Assembly: GCF_015558785.1 (NCBI RefSeq)
Contig: NZ_JADMOP010000004.1
Coordinates: 45,707 to 109,706 of the forward strand
From: Collinsella aerofaciens
GTDB taxonomy: Bacteria > Actinomycetota > Coriobacteriia > Coriobacteriales > Coriobacteriaceae
Length of the DNA: 64,000 nucleotides
Direction of reading: 5' to 3'
The notes beneath the pieces are model-generated. The model did not search any database. It was not told where the DNA came from and saw only the letters and a program-made list of their open reading frames with translations. A program made the position numbers and the translations under genes. Positions 34,124 to 43,468 of this stretch are shown in pieces; position 1 is the first letter of the stretch; each line of letters starts with the position of its first letter.

Positions 34124-35818
34124 ATGGCAACTGTTGCCGCACCTATCGATGCTACGTCGACTGCCGCTTGGAAGGCACTCGAGGCCCATCAGGAGAAGCT
34201 CGAGGCCGAAGGTATCGACCTCAAGGCCTGGTTCGCTGCTGACGCCGACCGCGTGAACAAGCTGAGCTTTGACGCCGGTGACCTGCACTTCGATCTGTCG
34301 AAGAACCTGGTGACCGATGAGACCGTCAAGCTGCTGTGCGATCTTGCTCGCGAGGTGAAGCTCGAGGAGCGCCGCGACGCCATGTTCTCTGGCGAGCACA
34401 TCAACACCACCGAGGACCGCGCTGTCCTGCACACCGCGCTGCGCCGCCCGGCAAGCGAGAAGGGCCAGCTCATCGTCGACGGCCAGGACGTCGTCGCCGA
34501 CGTGCACGAGGTCCTCGATCGCATGTATGCCTTCGCCGAGCGCGTGCGCTCCGGTGAGTGGAAGGGCGTTACCGGCAAGAAGATCGAGCACCTGGTGTCC
34601 ATCGGCATCGGCGGCTCCGATCTGGGCCCGGTCATGGCCTACGAGGCCCTGCGTCCCTATGCCGACGCCGGTATCGACTGCCGCTACATCTCCAACATCG
34701 ATCCCAACGATCAGGCCGAGAAGCTCAAGGGCCTGGATCCCGAGACCACGCTCGTGATCATCGTCTCCAAGACCTTCACCACGCTCGAGACCCTCACCAA
34801 CGCCCGCGAAGTCAAGACCTGGATGCTCGAGCAGCTCAAGGCTCAGGGCGCCATCGACGGCTCCGATGAGCAGAACGCCGAGGCCGTGGCAAAGCACTTC
34901 GTCGCCGTCTCCACCGCACTCGAGAAGGTCGAGGCCTTCGGTATCGACCCCGCCAACGCCTTCGGTTTCTGGAGCTGGGTTGGCGGCCGCTATTCCGTTG
35001 ACTCCGCCGTGGGCCTGTCGCTGATCGTCGTGCTCGGCCCCGAGCGCTTCCAACAGTTCCTCGAGGGCTTCCACGCCATCGACGAGTACTTCTGCAACAC
35101 GCCGCTCGAGAACAATGCCGTCGCGCTGATGGGCCTGCTCAACGTCTGGTACGTCAACTTCTTCGGTTCCAAGAGCCACGCCGTGCTGCCGTACTGCCAG
35201 TACCTGCACCGTTTCCCGGCCTACCTGCAGCAGCTCACCATGGAGTCCAACGGCAAGCACGTCCGCTGGGACGGCAGCGCCGTGACCTCCGATACCGGTG
35301 AGATCTTCTGGGGCGAGCCCGGCACCAACGGCCAGCACGCCTTCTACCAGCTGCTGCACCAGGGCACTGTGGTGGTTCCGGCCGACTTTATCGCTTTCGC
35401 CAACACTGCCAACCCTGCGACCGACAGCGGTCAGGACGTGCACGAGCTGTTCCTGGGCAACTTCCTGGCCCAGACCAAGGCGCTCGCCTTTGGCAAGACG
35501 GCCGACGAGGTGCGCGCCGAGGGCACGCCCGAGCAGATCGTCCCGGCCCGCTGCTTTGAGGGCAACCGCCCGACGACCTCGATCTTCGGCGACACGTTGA
35601 CCCCGTTCGCGCTCGGCGAGCTCATCGCCCTGTACGAGCACATTACGTTTGTCGAGGGCACGGTCTGGGGCATCGACTCCTACGACCAGTGGGGCGTCGA
35701 GCTGGGCAAGCAGCTTGCCAAGCAGATCACCCCGGCCTTCCACGACGACGCTGCCAAGGCCGAGCAGGACGCTTCGACCCAGGCGCTCATCGAGTTCTAC
35801 CGCGCTCACCGCAAGTAG
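34124..35818 (+). CDS. pgi: Glucose-6-phosphate isomerase
   Basis: This 564-aa glycolytic enzyme interconverts glucose 6-phosphate and fructose 6-phosphate. SIS-fold phosphate motifs are visible: [18 protein letters not shown] near residue 165, [10 protein letters not shown] near 220, [17 protein letters not shown] near 285 with the PGI signature, and the catalytic Glu/His region [24 protein letters not shown] precedes ATG. Very strong codon bias suggests high expression. Confidence 0.96.
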   Translation: MATVAAPIDATSTAAWKALEAHQEKLEAEGIDLKAWFAADADRVNKLSFDAGDLHFDLSKNLVTDETVKLLCDLAREVKLEERRDAMFSGEHINTTEDRAVLHTALRRPASEKGQLIVDGQDVVADVHEVLDRMYAFAERVRSGEWKGVTGKKIEHLVSIGIGGSDLGPVMAYEALRPYADAGIDCRYISNIDPNDQAEKLKGLDPETTLVIIVSKTFTTLETLTNAREVKTWMLEQLKAQGAIDGSDEQNAEAVAKHFVAVSTALEKVEAFGIDPANAFGFWSWVGGRYSVDSAVGLSLIVVLGPERFQQFLEGFHAIDEYFCNTPLENNAVALMGLLNVWYVNFFGSKSHAVLPYCQYLHRFPAYLQQLTMESNGKHVRWDGSAVTSDTGEIFWGEPGTNGQHAFYQLLHQGTVVVPADFIAFANTANPATDSGQDVHELFLGNFLAQTKALAFGKTADEVRAEGTPEQIVPARCFEGNRPTTSIFGDTLTPFALGELIALYEHITFVEGTVWGIDSYDQWGVELGKQLAKQITPAFHDDAAKAEQDASTQALIEFYRAHRK

Positions 35819-35851
35819 TCGCTGCTGTTAACGCATCGCGCCTTATAGTCA

Positions 35852-35886
35852 GGGGCCCGTATCCTATCGGATGCGGGCCCCTTTGC
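35852..35886 (+). terminator. Terminator after pgi
   Basis: A 14-bp stem AGGGGCCCGTATCC/GGATGCGGGCCCCT with one G-T pair and a 4-nt loop is followed by TTTG. Confidence 0.8.
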
Positions 35887-35959
35887 TTTGCCGTGGTCCC
35901 GGGGTGCACGGCCTTTGTGGAACATCGCCGGGGCGCCGCGCGCTGCGAGAACCCTGCGC

Positions 35960-37264
35960 CTAGATTTCGGCCTCCGCATGGCCTCGCTGCGCCTCGGGCA
36001 GCTCCCCGTAGAGCGGATGGTCTTCGAGCCTAAAGCGCTCGACCTGTTCGGGAGTGCGACCGCGTACAAAGAGCCACGAGCGATCGATTGGCGTCGCCAT
36101 GAGCGTGCTGGGCAGCGCGTCGGCGCGGTCTGAAAACACCCGGGCACTCTCGGGATCCTGGAACGCCAGCACCAGATGCGTGTCGCAGTTGCCCATGATG
36201 GAGCGTGCGCGTGCCTCGCCATAGAGCGCATCGAGCTGGTTGGTCGACTGCAGCAGCAGCGTTGCCCAGATGTTGCGGCTTCGGATAATCGAGAGCACGT
36301 TGTCGATCTGGGGGATCTGCAGATTTGCGAAGTCATCGAGCATAAAGCGCACGGGCACGGGCAGGCTGCCGTCGGGCTGCCTATCGGCCTCACGAATGAG
36401 GCCCATAAACGCCTGCGAAATAAAGAGGCCGGTCAGCGGATCGAGATTGCGGTCAATATCGCTCACGGTTACAAACAGGGCGCAGGGGGTGTGTCCCATG
36501 GAAGCGAAGTCCACCTGATGGCACTCACGATAGAGCTGTGCCGCACCGTCGAATCCCAGACACATGACCTTTTCGGCAAGGATGCCGACGATGCTCGCGT
36601 GCATGCGCTCGGCATTTTGCGTAATGGCGTAGCGCCGCCATAGCGAGAGGGCATAGCTTTGGGGGTCGGTCGTGATCAGGTCGTCAAACAATCGACCTGT
36701 GGCACCGTCCTGCAGGTGCTCGATCAGCTTGATGACCGAGCTGATCGTCTGCTCGTCGGCGGGTAGCTGTTCGGTGACGTAGGCGATAAGACACGACAGC
36801 AGGTTTGCCGCCGCATGATCCCAAAAAGGCTGGTTGTTGTCCTCGATGGGGCAGATGGCCTTTGCCACCGAGAGGATGTCCTGCTGGTTGGGCCTGCCGT
36901 CCGCCTTGCGGCGAATGTGCCTCAGGGGGTTGTAGCCGCAGCGCTCGATGCCGGGCGCAAGGGCCGGGACGGTGTTGAGGTCGGCGAAGTTGAGGCATTG
37001 CACGCGGTAACCGTGGGCTGCCAGCACGGGTCCCACTTCGCGACAGAGCGTGCCTTTGGTGTCGAGCACGATGTAGCTTGCGTTCATTTGCAGCAGGTTG
37101 GGCTTGAGGACGTTTCGGGTCTTGCCGGCTCCCGAGGGGCCGATCACAAGTGCGTTGTTGTTGAGTCCCGTTTGGCGGGTGTCGCAGGAGAGCGTTCGAT
37201 CCTTGGCGAGGATGGTGGACGATGCGGACTCAGATGCGGCGAGGCGGCTGGCGAGGTTAGACAT
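35960..37264 (-). CDS. VirD4/TraG-like coupling ATPase without membrane domain
   Basis: This 434-aa ATPase resembles type IV coupling proteins, which feed DNA or protein substrates to secretion channels. Walker A GPSGAGKT lies near residue 42, Walker B RFMLDDFANL near 300, and the late LLQSTNQLDALYGEARARSIMGNCDTHLVLAFQD is a TraG/TraD hallmark. The N-terminal membrane helices of VirD4 are missing. Its start overlaps the stop of the ClpP-like gene by 8 nt, so the two are translationally coupled. No other conjugation gene is in the window. Confidence 0.88.
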   Translation of the reverse strand: MSNLASRLAASESASSTILAKDRTLSCDTRQTGLNNNALVIGPSGAGKTRNVLKPNLLQMNASYIVLDTKGTLCREVGPVLAAHGYRVQCLNFADLNTVPALAPGIERCGYNPLRHIRRKADGRPNQQDILSVAKAICPIEDNNQPFWDHAAANLLSCLIAYVTEQLPADEQTISSVIKLIEHLQDGATGRLFDDLITTDPQSYALSLWRRYAITQNAERMHASIVGILAEKVMCLGFDGAAQLYRECHQVDFASMGHTPCALFVTVSDIDRNLDPLTGLFISQAFMGLIREADRQPDGSLPVPVRFMLDDFANLQIPQIDNVLSIIRSRNIWATLLLQSTNQLDALYGEARARSIMGNCDTHLVLAFQDPESARVFSDRADALPSTLMATPIDRSWLFVRGRTPEQVERFRLEDHPLYGELPEAQRGHAEAEI

Positions 37265-37874
37265 GGGCGACCTCCTTGGTGGTCGAGAGAATTTCGTGGG
37301 CAAAGCCGAGCTCGACGGCGCGCTCGGCCGAAAGGTAGGTGTCTTTTGCAGTGAGGGACTGGATGCGCTTGGGCGTGAGGCCGCTGCGGTCCGAGAGGAT
37401 TTGCGTGAGGGTCTTGCGGGTCTGCATGAGACGCCGGCTGGTTTCCTGCAACGCAAGTGCCGAGCCGCCTGCCCCCTGGGGGATCAGCGGGTCATGAATC
37501 ATGAGCTCTGCATGGGGCGCCATACGGCGATCGTCGCCGCCCATAAAGATCACGGCGCCCATGGACGCGGCGAATTCCAGGCAGACGGTGCGGATGGGGC
37601 ACGATGCGAGGCGCATGGCGTCATAGATCGCAAGACCCGATCGCACGCTTCCGCCGGCGCTGGCGACAAATATGGTGATGGGGCGGCTGGGGTCGGTGGC
37701 ATCGAGCAGACGAATCTGCTGGCATAGGTCGTGGGCCATCGGGGTTTCGATGTTTCCCATGACGGAGAGCTCGCGACGGGCGAGCATCTCATCGTAAATG
37801 CTGGTGAGCGTGATACCTCGGGCGGATTCACGCATGGTGAGGGGGCTGATGATGGGGGAATGATTGGTGTCCAT
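37257..37874 (-). CDS. ClpP-like serine protease of an accessory operon
   Basis: 205 aa. The ClpP triad can be placed: Ser in FAASMGAV near residue 105, His in HAELMIHDP near 130 and Asp in TAKDTYLSAERAVELGFAHEIL near 180. The oxyanion strand FVASAGGSVRSGLAIYDAM is conserved. The sequence is divergent from housekeeping ClpP, and no Clp ATPase is adjacent. AAGGAG precedes ATG. It lies between an unknown gene and a VirD4-like gene in one minus-strand operon. Confidence 0.88.
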   Translation of the reverse strand: MDTNHSPIISPLTMRESARGITLTSIYDEMLARRELSVMGNIETPMAHDLCQQIRLLDATDPSRPITIFVASAGGSVRSGLAIYDAMRLASCPIRTVCLEFAASMGAVIFMGGDDRRMAPHAELMIHDPLIPQGAGGSALALQETSRRLMQTRKTLTQILSDRSGLTPKRIQSLTAKDTYLSAERAVELGFAHEILSTTKEVAHV

Positions 37875-37937
37875 GAGGACTCCTTTCTGTTGGTTGTGTT
37901 GTGGAATAGGATTGTTGCCCGCGGAGGGGCTGGCGGG

Positions 37938-38828
37938 CTACAGGGTTCGTCCGAGCCTGAGATCGAGCTCGGTTGTGGGGCAGGCTGCCTGTTCGTGCGG
38001 CTCGCAAGCGCCAAGGGCTCCAAAGCGATGGAGCGTTGCGACGGGCGTGGTGTAGGCGAGCCGCAGCTGATGCTCGATAGGGGCACATCCGTCATTTTTG
38101 TAATGAGCCGCGTAGTACTGCGCGATGCTGGCGTTCATCTCGCTGCCATTGCGATGGCGCTCAAACTGGCGTCTGCAGGTCTCGATGATCTTTGCTACCG
38201 ACTTGGGTGCCGTCGCGGGAACAAGGGCGAGATAGCCCTCAAATAGTTCGTTGATGCTCAGGAGGCACAGCAGGTCGATCAGCGTCCTTATGGCTGCTCC
38301 CTCGGCAGAAAAGTGCGCGGTCATGCGGTTATATCGGTTGCGGTCGACGATGGCCACATGGGGTCTAGGAGTTTTCTGCCCCGTGGTCCCGGGCTTTTGC
38401 CGCGCCTGTGAATTGAGCTCGACGTTGCAGCGCTTGAGGCCGTCCAACGGAAGGAACAGTGCGGTGCGCAGGGTGTTCCGCTTGCTTTCGAGTTCATGAC
38501 GCTCGTCGGGTTCCCATTCGAGCTTGAGTTTCGTGTCGAGCGCCGTAAGCATATGGGCTAGGCAGCCTACGGTAAGAATGTGCGAATCGTTGTCGCGTTT
38601 TGGGGCATAGGGGTCTGTCAGCTTGCGAATGTCGGGGTCGCCCATGATCTTTGTGCAGCGCTTCAGCAGTTGAGGGTGATCGGCCAAGATCGTCGCGAGC
38701 GGTAGCGACGCGTAGTTCTTGATGGTCGCGGCGGCAAAGGCGGCGTCATATTCGTTTGCATATGCTCGCTCAATGCGGGCATCCAGAATGCTTTTCTTAT
38801 CGCCGTCTTCAGCGTGGTGGTTTGTCAT
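37938..38828 (-). CDS. Unknown protein heading the ClpP/VirD4-like operon
   Basis: A 296-aa, mostly helical, soluble protein with no recognised domain. It has a charged N-terminus, DNDSHILTVGCLAHMLTALDTKLKLEWEPDE, and a basic middle (ARQKPGTTGQKTPRPHVAIVDRNRYNRM). The last ~50 residues contain several Cys and His. GGAGAAG precedes the chosen ATG; the frame extends 52 codons upstream through TGATGT direct repeats without a site. Given its neighbours it may serve DNA processing or replication of a mobile element, but that is inference. Confidence 0.65.
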   Translation of the reverse strand: MTNHHAEDGDKKSILDARIERAYANEYDAAFAAATIKNYASLPLATILADHPQLLKRCTKIMGDPDIRKLTDPYAPKRDNDSHILTVGCLAHMLTALDTKLKLEWEPDERHELESKRNTLRTALFLPLDGLKRCNVELNSQARQKPGTTGQKTPRPHVAIVDRNRYNRMTAHFSAEGAAIRTLIDLLCLLSINELFEGYLALVPATAPKSVAKIIETCRRQFERHRNGSEMNASIAQYYAAHYKNDGCAPIEHQLRLAYTTPVATLHRFGALGACEPHEQAACPTTELDLRLGRTL

Positions 38829-38843
38829 AGCTTCTCCAATCGG

Positions 38844-38910
38844 TTGATGTTCGTGCTGTTTGTTGATGTGTTGGTTGTCGTGAGTGATGTGCTTGCCGTG
38901 GGTGATGTGC
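38844..38910. repeat. Four iteron-like direct repeats upstream of the accessory operon
   Basis: The core (G/T)TGATGT recurs at 38844, 38863, 38883 and 38901, about 18-20 bp apart; the last two share GTGATGTGCT. Regular spacing near two helical turns resembles binding sites or iterons. They lie just 5' of the unknown gene. Confidence 0.5.
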
Positions 38911-39317
38911 TGACGTTGGGGTGCTATGCGGTTTTCAATGAGCCCGTGAGGCAGTTGCTGCAGGGGCGGGATGGAACGGCCCATGCAAGGCGGAAGGCAT
39001 CGTGCTCAAAATCGAGACAGCAATGCCCTGGGTGCCTCACATGTGGCAGTTACCTCATTAAGTTGTCATTGCGTTTGGGGTTGTACTTTGCCGATCTTCC
39101 TTCTCTTACACGCTAAAACTCAAACTTCATATGCTCGATCTACTTAAAACCGCAACGGCGGTCTTTTATCAACTTATATGTCGGAACGCGTCTTTGCAAG
39201 TACTTTTTTGTCTTTGTTTCAAATGGGGTGGTTTTGCAACCGTCATACGCGCGCCGTGCGAACGTGCCCCGGCTCGGATAAGATAGTGCGCGATAAAAAC
39301 GATGCAAGGAGGCACAT
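38911..39317. other. AT-richer intergenic region upstream of a HAD gene
   Basis: No gene is supported over ~400 bp. A small hairpin ACCGC-AACG-GCGGT, flanked by A and T tracts at 39146-39168, could terminate transcription in both directions. The GGAGG site before 39318 belongs to the next gene. Confidence 0.4.
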
Positions 39318-40160
39318 ATGGCAATTAAAGCCATCGCAATGGATATCGATGGTACGCTCACCAACGATCAGAAGGTGATCAGCCCGCGTACGCGCGAAAA
39401 GCTGCTCGCGGCGCAGGAGTCGGGCATTAAGCTCATCTTGGCTTCGGGTCGTCCCGCATGGGGGCTACATGCTCTGGCACAGGAGCTCGACCTCCAAAAC
39501 CATGACGGTCTGCTAGTCGCTTTCAATGGCGCGCATGTTGTCGACGCTCAGACCGATGAGGTCCTTTTTGACCAGGCCATGCCAGCTGACGAACTGCACC
39601 GTCTGATTGATCACCTGCAAAACTATGATGTGATCCCCATGATCTCGCTCGGGCGCGACCTGCATGTAGAGGACTCGTATCGCTGCATGATTACACTGCC
39701 GGACGGCTCGCAGAAGAATATCGTCAAATACGAGCGCGATGCCTGCGACCTTAAGATCCGCGAGGTCGAGAGCTTGCATGAGGTCGTGGACACTTATCCC
39801 GTAGACAAGCTGCTGACGGCAGGCGATCCGGCCTACCTGCAGGCGCATTACGAGGAGATGTATGCGCCCTTTACCCAGACGCTTTCGGGCATGTTTACGG
39901 CCGACTGGTACTTTGAGTACACGGCGCCTGGTATCGACAAGGCCCGCGCGCTCGAGGGTGCCCTGCCCAAGCTCGGCATCGATGCCAGCGAGGTCGTCTC
40001 GTTTGGCGACGGCCAGAACGACAAGTCCATGATTGAGTGGGCCGGCACCGGTGTTGCCATGGGCAACGCCGTCGATGAGGTCAAGGCTGTAGCCCAGATG
40101 GTGACCGCCAATAATAACGAAGACGGCATTGCGGTGGCGCTGGATAAGCTGCTGGGTTAG
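39318..40160 (+). CDS. Cof-type HAD phosphatase (YidA-like)
   Basis: This 280-aa HAD phosphatase has motif I MDIDGTL near residue 8, motif II LASGRPAWG near 41, a C2 cap, the Lys of GIDKARAL and motif IV SFGDGQNDKSMIEWAG. Likely substrates are sugar phosphates. AAGGAGG precedes ATG. A second HAD gene of another subfamily follows. Confidence 0.92.
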   Translation: MAIKAIAMDIDGTLTNDQKVISPRTREKLLAAQESGIKLILASGRPAWGLHALAQELDLQNHDGLLVAFNGAHVVDAQTDEVLFDQAMPADELHRLIDHLQNYDVIPMISLGRDLHVEDSYRCMITLPDGSQKNIVKYERDACDLKIREVESLHEVVDTYPVDKLLTAGDPAYLQAHYEEMYAPFTQTLSGMFTADWYFEYTAPGIDKARALEGALPKLGIDASEVVSFGDGQNDKSMIEWAGTGVAMGNAVDEVKAVAQMVTANNNEDGIAVALDKLLG

Positions 40161-40223
40161 AATCGCCGATAGTGCATGGCTCGGGCGTCCGCTTGCGGGC
40201 GCCCTTTTGTTAGGGAGGGTGCC

Positions 40224-40883
40224 GTGTCCGCATTTCCGTTCGACGCCGTTATCTTTGACATGGACGGCGTGATTGTCGATACCGAGTATTACTACCTGGG
40301 CGAGACTGCCGCGTTTGCCAAGGAGCTTGGGCTTAACCTGACTCAAGAGGAGTTGAATGGGCAGGTCGGTACTTCGCACCAGTTCTTCCTGCATATGCTG
40401 GTCGATTGGTTTGAGCGCGCCGGTAAGGGGCATTTCACTGGCGAGGAAGCGTTGGCCCGTTGGAACGAGTGGGCGCATAAGCGTCCGCGCGACTATCAGG
40501 CTTTGATTAACCCAGGCGCCGTGGATACGATTCGAGAGCTGCCGCGCCGTGGCGTTCGCGTGGCGCTTGCCAGCTCGTCTCCCATGGATAGCATCGAGGA
40601 AGTGCTCAACGCATGCGGGCTGTCGGATGCCTTTGAGTATGTGGTGAGCGGCGAGCAGTTTAAGGAGAGCAAGCCCGAGCCCGACATCTACCTGCATGCG
40701 CTGGACCTGCTGGGGCTGCCCGCGAATCGCTGCTGCTGCGTCGAGGATTCGGTGCCTGGCATCACTGCCGGCAAGCGAGCCGGCCTGACAGTCATTGCCA
40801 AGCGCGAGGAGCGCTTTGGCTTTAGCCAGGATGCCGCGGACAAGATTATCGACCAGCTGCCGGAGCTGCTCACGCTTTCTTAG
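40224..40883 (+). CDS. HAD phosphatase, beta-phosphoglucomutase-like subfamily
   Basis: 219 aa. Motif I FDMDGVIVDTE lies near residue 10, which is typical of the beta-phosphoglucomutase/sugar-phosphatase branch; motif II LASSSP is near 110, and the Lys FKESKPEPDIYL and VEDSVPGITAGKRAG follow. The helical C1 cap is present. A GTG start with AGGGAGG upstream is used. Phosphatase or mutase activity cannot be separated by eye. Confidence 0.92.
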   Translation: MSAFPFDAVIFDMDGVIVDTEYYYLGETAAFAKELGLNLTQEELNGQVGTSHQFFLHMLVDWFERAGKGHFTGEEALARWNEWAHKRPRDYQALINPGAVDTIRELPRRGVRVALASSSPMDSIEEVLNACGLSDAFEYVVSGEQFKESKPEPDIYLHALDLLGLPANRCCCVEDSVPGITAGKRAGLTVIAKREERFGFSQDAADKIIDQLPELLTLS

Positions 40884-40967
40884 GAGCGCGGTAGTTGCGC
40901 GTTTTTCGGGTCTGATGAGTAAATAGCCAACATTTTGGTGCGACACCTAGCATACTTTAAGCTAATG

Positions 40968-41006
40968 CGGGCTTAAGGGCTTGTTGAATGCCCTTAAGCC
41001 CGTTTT
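40968..41006 (+). terminator. Terminator before gntR
   Basis: A perfect 13-bp stem CGGGCTTAAGGGC/GCCCTTAAGCCCG with a 9-nt loop is followed by TTTT. It isolates the GntR gene from the HAD genes. Confidence 0.8.
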
Positions 41007-41033
41007 AGAATTAATTGTGCTGGGAGAGGGTAT

Positions 41034-41777
41034 ATGCCACCGACTGAAGGGCCAACTGACGGTAAAGCAGCGATACCGCTGTACCAACAGGTTATTGATA
41101 TCATCAAAAACGAAATCAACTCCGGCGCCTACAAGGCGGGCGCGCGGATACCCAACGAATTCGAATTGGCTGAGAGCTATAAAGTTGGCCGCGTTACCGT
41201 GCGACGCGCTATTGAGGAGCTCGTCCAGCAGGGCTATCTAACGAAGCGGCAGGGGAAAGGCACGTTTGTCAATGCCCCCAAGCTTAAGCGCAAGATTCGC
41301 CAGAAGGATGACGTCCAGAGTTTTTCGGACGCATGTCGCGTTAACGGAATGGAACCGGGGGCGTGTGTCATTTCGAGAAAGATACTGCCGGCGGATTCCA
41401 CCGAAGCACAGTTCTTTGGTGTTCCCGTTGGAACTGACTTGATTTGCGTTGAGCGCGTGCGCACTGCCGATGGCGTCCCTGTCATGCTCGAGAACAACAT
41501 ATATGTTTACGAGGACAACGCCTATCTATCAACGGCACCTCTATCTAACCAATCCATTTTTGAGTTCGTGCGCAACCGGACGGGCCGCACGCCCGCGTTT
41601 ACCGACCCGTGCACGCTCGAGATCGCGTGCGCGTCGCCCGAGGTCGCTCGACTGTTGGCAGTTCCCGTTGGCGAGCCCTTGTTTTATATGGAAGCCTTCT
41701 TTTTCGATGAGCAGCGGCGGCCGTTTATCATCGGTCGTCAGCGGATCGTTGGGTCTCGCTACGTTTTTGACATCTAG
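41034..41777 (+). CDS. GntR/HutC-family repressor of the Amadori-product operon
   Basis: This 247-aa regulator has an N-terminal winged helix (IPLYQQVIDIIKNEINSGAYKAG to RVTVRRAIEELVQQGYLTKRQGKGTFV) and a C-terminal UTRA ligand domain (from about residue 95). UTRA regulators respond to small sugars or sugar phosphates. FrlR, the regulator of fructoselysine operons, is of this family. A perfect 23-bp palindrome lies in the promoter of the next gene and is its likely operator. Confidence 0.93.
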   Translation: MPPTEGPTDGKAAIPLYQQVIDIIKNEINSGAYKAGARIPNEFELAESYKVGRVTVRRAIEELVQQGYLTKRQGKGTFVNAPKLKRKIRQKDDVQSFSDACRVNGMEPGACVISRKILPADSTEAQFFGVPVGTDLICVERVRTADGVPVMLENNIYVYEDNAYLSTAPLSNQSIFEFVRNRTGRTPAFTDPCTLEIACASPEVARLLAVPVGEPLFYMEAFFFDEQRRPFIIGRQRIVGSRYVFDI

Positions 41778-41787
41778 GACATTGCGA

Positions 41788-41827
41788 ATGGAAACACCCG
41801 GTGGATCATCTCACCGGGCGTTTCCAT
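41788..41827 (+). terminator. Hairpin after gntR
   Basis: Arms of 16 nt, ATGGAAACACCCGGTG and the complementary segment ending in GTTTCCAT, pair with one mismatch around an 8-nt loop. It separates gntR from the operon promoter. Confidence 0.65.
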
Positions 41828-41887
41828 ACCGTTCACGGCGCAAACGCAACCGTTCAACCGCGTTGCGGCAATCAGTTTGAAATTATC

Positions 41888-41953
41888 TTGATGAAGGAAA
41901 AAGCTGCTGGTAATCTATGGAACGTCATAGAACGTTTGCATTGTGCAAACGTT
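41888..41953 (+). promoter_or_regulatory. Promoter and palindromic operator of the Amadori-product operon
   Basis: TTGATG (41888-41893) and TAATCT (41911-41916) are spaced 17 bp. At 41931-41953 AACGTTTGCA and TGCAAACGTT form a perfect palindrome around TTG. This puts the operator just past the transcription start, a classic repression site, probably for the GntR protein encoded upstream. Confidence 0.8.
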
Positions 41954-41995
41954 GAAGCGAGATACGATGCAGTCTCGAGTTCTTTGGAGGTATCT

Positions 41996-43459
41996 ATGTC
42001 AGATACGAAGGCGAAGAAGACAAACAGACGTTTTAAGTTCAAATTACCGCATGTCTATACGATCATGTTCTTGCTGATCGTTGTCTTTGCGGTCCTGACT
42101 TGGATCGTTCCCTCTGGTCAGTATCAGCGCAAGACGATTTCGACAGCGGCGGGCGAGCGTGAAGTCGCCGTTGCTGGAACCTATGAACAGGTCGATAAGA
42201 ACTACACCGATTCCGAGGCCGGCGAGACCATCAATCTGGGCCAGGATATCTTCGCGGTTCTGCAAGCGCCCACCAAGGGCATCCAGGAGGCTGCCGACGT
42301 CGTTGCGTTCGTCTTATTGATTGGCGGATCGTTCGCGATCATCACCAAGACCAACGCTTTGAATGCCGGCATGAGCCGTGTGATTAAAAAGCTCAAGAAC
42401 AAGGACATCCTCATCATTCCCATCACGATGACATTGCTGTCCATTTGCGGCACTACGTTTGGTATGTCTGAGGAAGCCCTGCCGTTCTATGCCATCTTCA
42501 TTCCCATCATGATGGGTATCGGTTATGACTCGATGACGGCATTCATCATCTGCTTCCTTGGTCCTAACCTGGGATATTGTGCTTCGACCATCGACCCGTT
42601 TAATGTTTTGATCGCCCAAGGCATCATTGGCATCGAGGGTAATCCGCAACTGTGGCTGCGCGCCGTTTCTTGGGTTATCTTCACTGCCGTCGGTATCGCA
42701 TGGGCCATGCGCTACGCCATGCGCGTCAAGAAAAACCCCGAGTCGTCCATTGTGTACGAGGACGATAAGCTCAAGCGTATTGAGTTTTCCGTGACCGATG
42801 CCTCCATCGAGGAAGAGTTCACTATCCGTCAGAAGCTCGTGCTCATCGATTTTGCTTGCGGTATGGGCATTATCGTCTGGGGTCTTGTTACCCAGGGCTG
42901 GTACATGAATGAGATTTCCGCCGTGTTCCTTGGCATGGGCTTGCTTGCCGGTATCCTGGGCGGTCTTGACCAGCAGACAATCGCAGAGGAGTTCGTTAAG
43001 GGTCTCGCCGACTTTGCGTACGCTGCCATCGTTATCGGTATCGCTCGCGGTATTCTGGTCATCGCCGAGGGCGGCATGATCATCGACACCATCCTCCAGG
43101 CGCTCGCTACCGCGCTCGCCGGCGCACCCGCCGCCGTCTACACCACGTTTATGTATATCGTCCTTGGCCTGCTCTCTTTGCTGGTTCCCTCGAGTTCTGG
43201 CCTGGCGGCGCTCACCATGCCCGTTATGGGCCCCCTGACCGAGCTCATGGGCCTCAATCCCGAGGCAGCCGTCACCGCGCTCCAGTTTGCCAACCAGACC
43301 ATCAACACCATCAGCCCCGTGGCGGGCATGACGGTCGCCGGTCTTGCCGTGGCTAGGATTTCGTTTGGCCAATGGTGGAAGACCATTTGGAAGTTCTTCA
43401 TTTTCATGGTCGTCTTTGGCGTGATTGTAACGGCAATCTCTGGCATGCTTCCGGTGTAG
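41996..43459 (+). CDS. YfcC-family membrane transporter
   Basis: This 487-aa membrane protein has about 12 hydrophobic segments, beginning VYTIMFLLIVVFAVLTWIVPSG. It contains ICGTTFGMSEEALPFYAIFIPIM and the C-terminal PSSSGLAALTMPVMGPL and NQTINTISPVAGMTVAGLA, typical of YfcC proteins (ion-transporter superfamily, thought to move carboxylates, amino acids or peptides). TTTGGAGG precedes ATG. Its place first in the operon makes it the probable importer of the substrate, replacing the FrlA permease of E. coli. Confidence 0.9.
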   Translation: MSDTKAKKTNRRFKFKLPHVYTIMFLLIVVFAVLTWIVPSGQYQRKTISTAAGEREVAVAGTYEQVDKNYTDSEAGETINLGQDIFAVLQAPTKGIQEAADVVAFVLLIGGSFAIITKTNALNAGMSRVIKKLKNKDILIIPITMTLLSICGTTFGMSEEALPFYAIFIPIMMGIGYDSMTAFIICFLGPNLGYCASTIDPFNVLIAQGIIGIEGNPQLWLRAVSWVIFTAVGIAWAMRYAMRVKKNPESSIVYEDDKLKRIEFSVTDASIEEEFTIRQKLVLIDFACGMGIIVWGLVTQGWYMNEISAVFLGMGLLAGILGGLDQQTIAEEFVKGLADFAYAAIVIGIARGILVIAEGGMIIDTILQALATALAGAPAAVYTTFMYIVLGLLSLLVPSSSGLAALTMPVMGPLTELMGLNPEAAVTALQFANQTINTISPVAGMTVAGLAVARISFGQWWKTIWKFFIFMVVFGVIVTAISGMLPV

Positions 43460-43468
43460 GTGGTTGTG

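Noticed and set aside
34058-35809. 583-codon minus-strand frame opposite pgi
   Set aside because: Shadow of the strongly biased codons of pgi; no protein motifs.
35960-38828. Complete integrative conjugative element
   Set aside because: Only one conjugation-like gene is present; no relaxase, channel genes, integrase or flanking repeats were found.
38829-38984. N-terminal 52-residue His-rich extension of the unknown operon protein
   Set aside because: A proper ribosome binding site sits at the internal ATG 38828, and the extension is made of the direct repeats.
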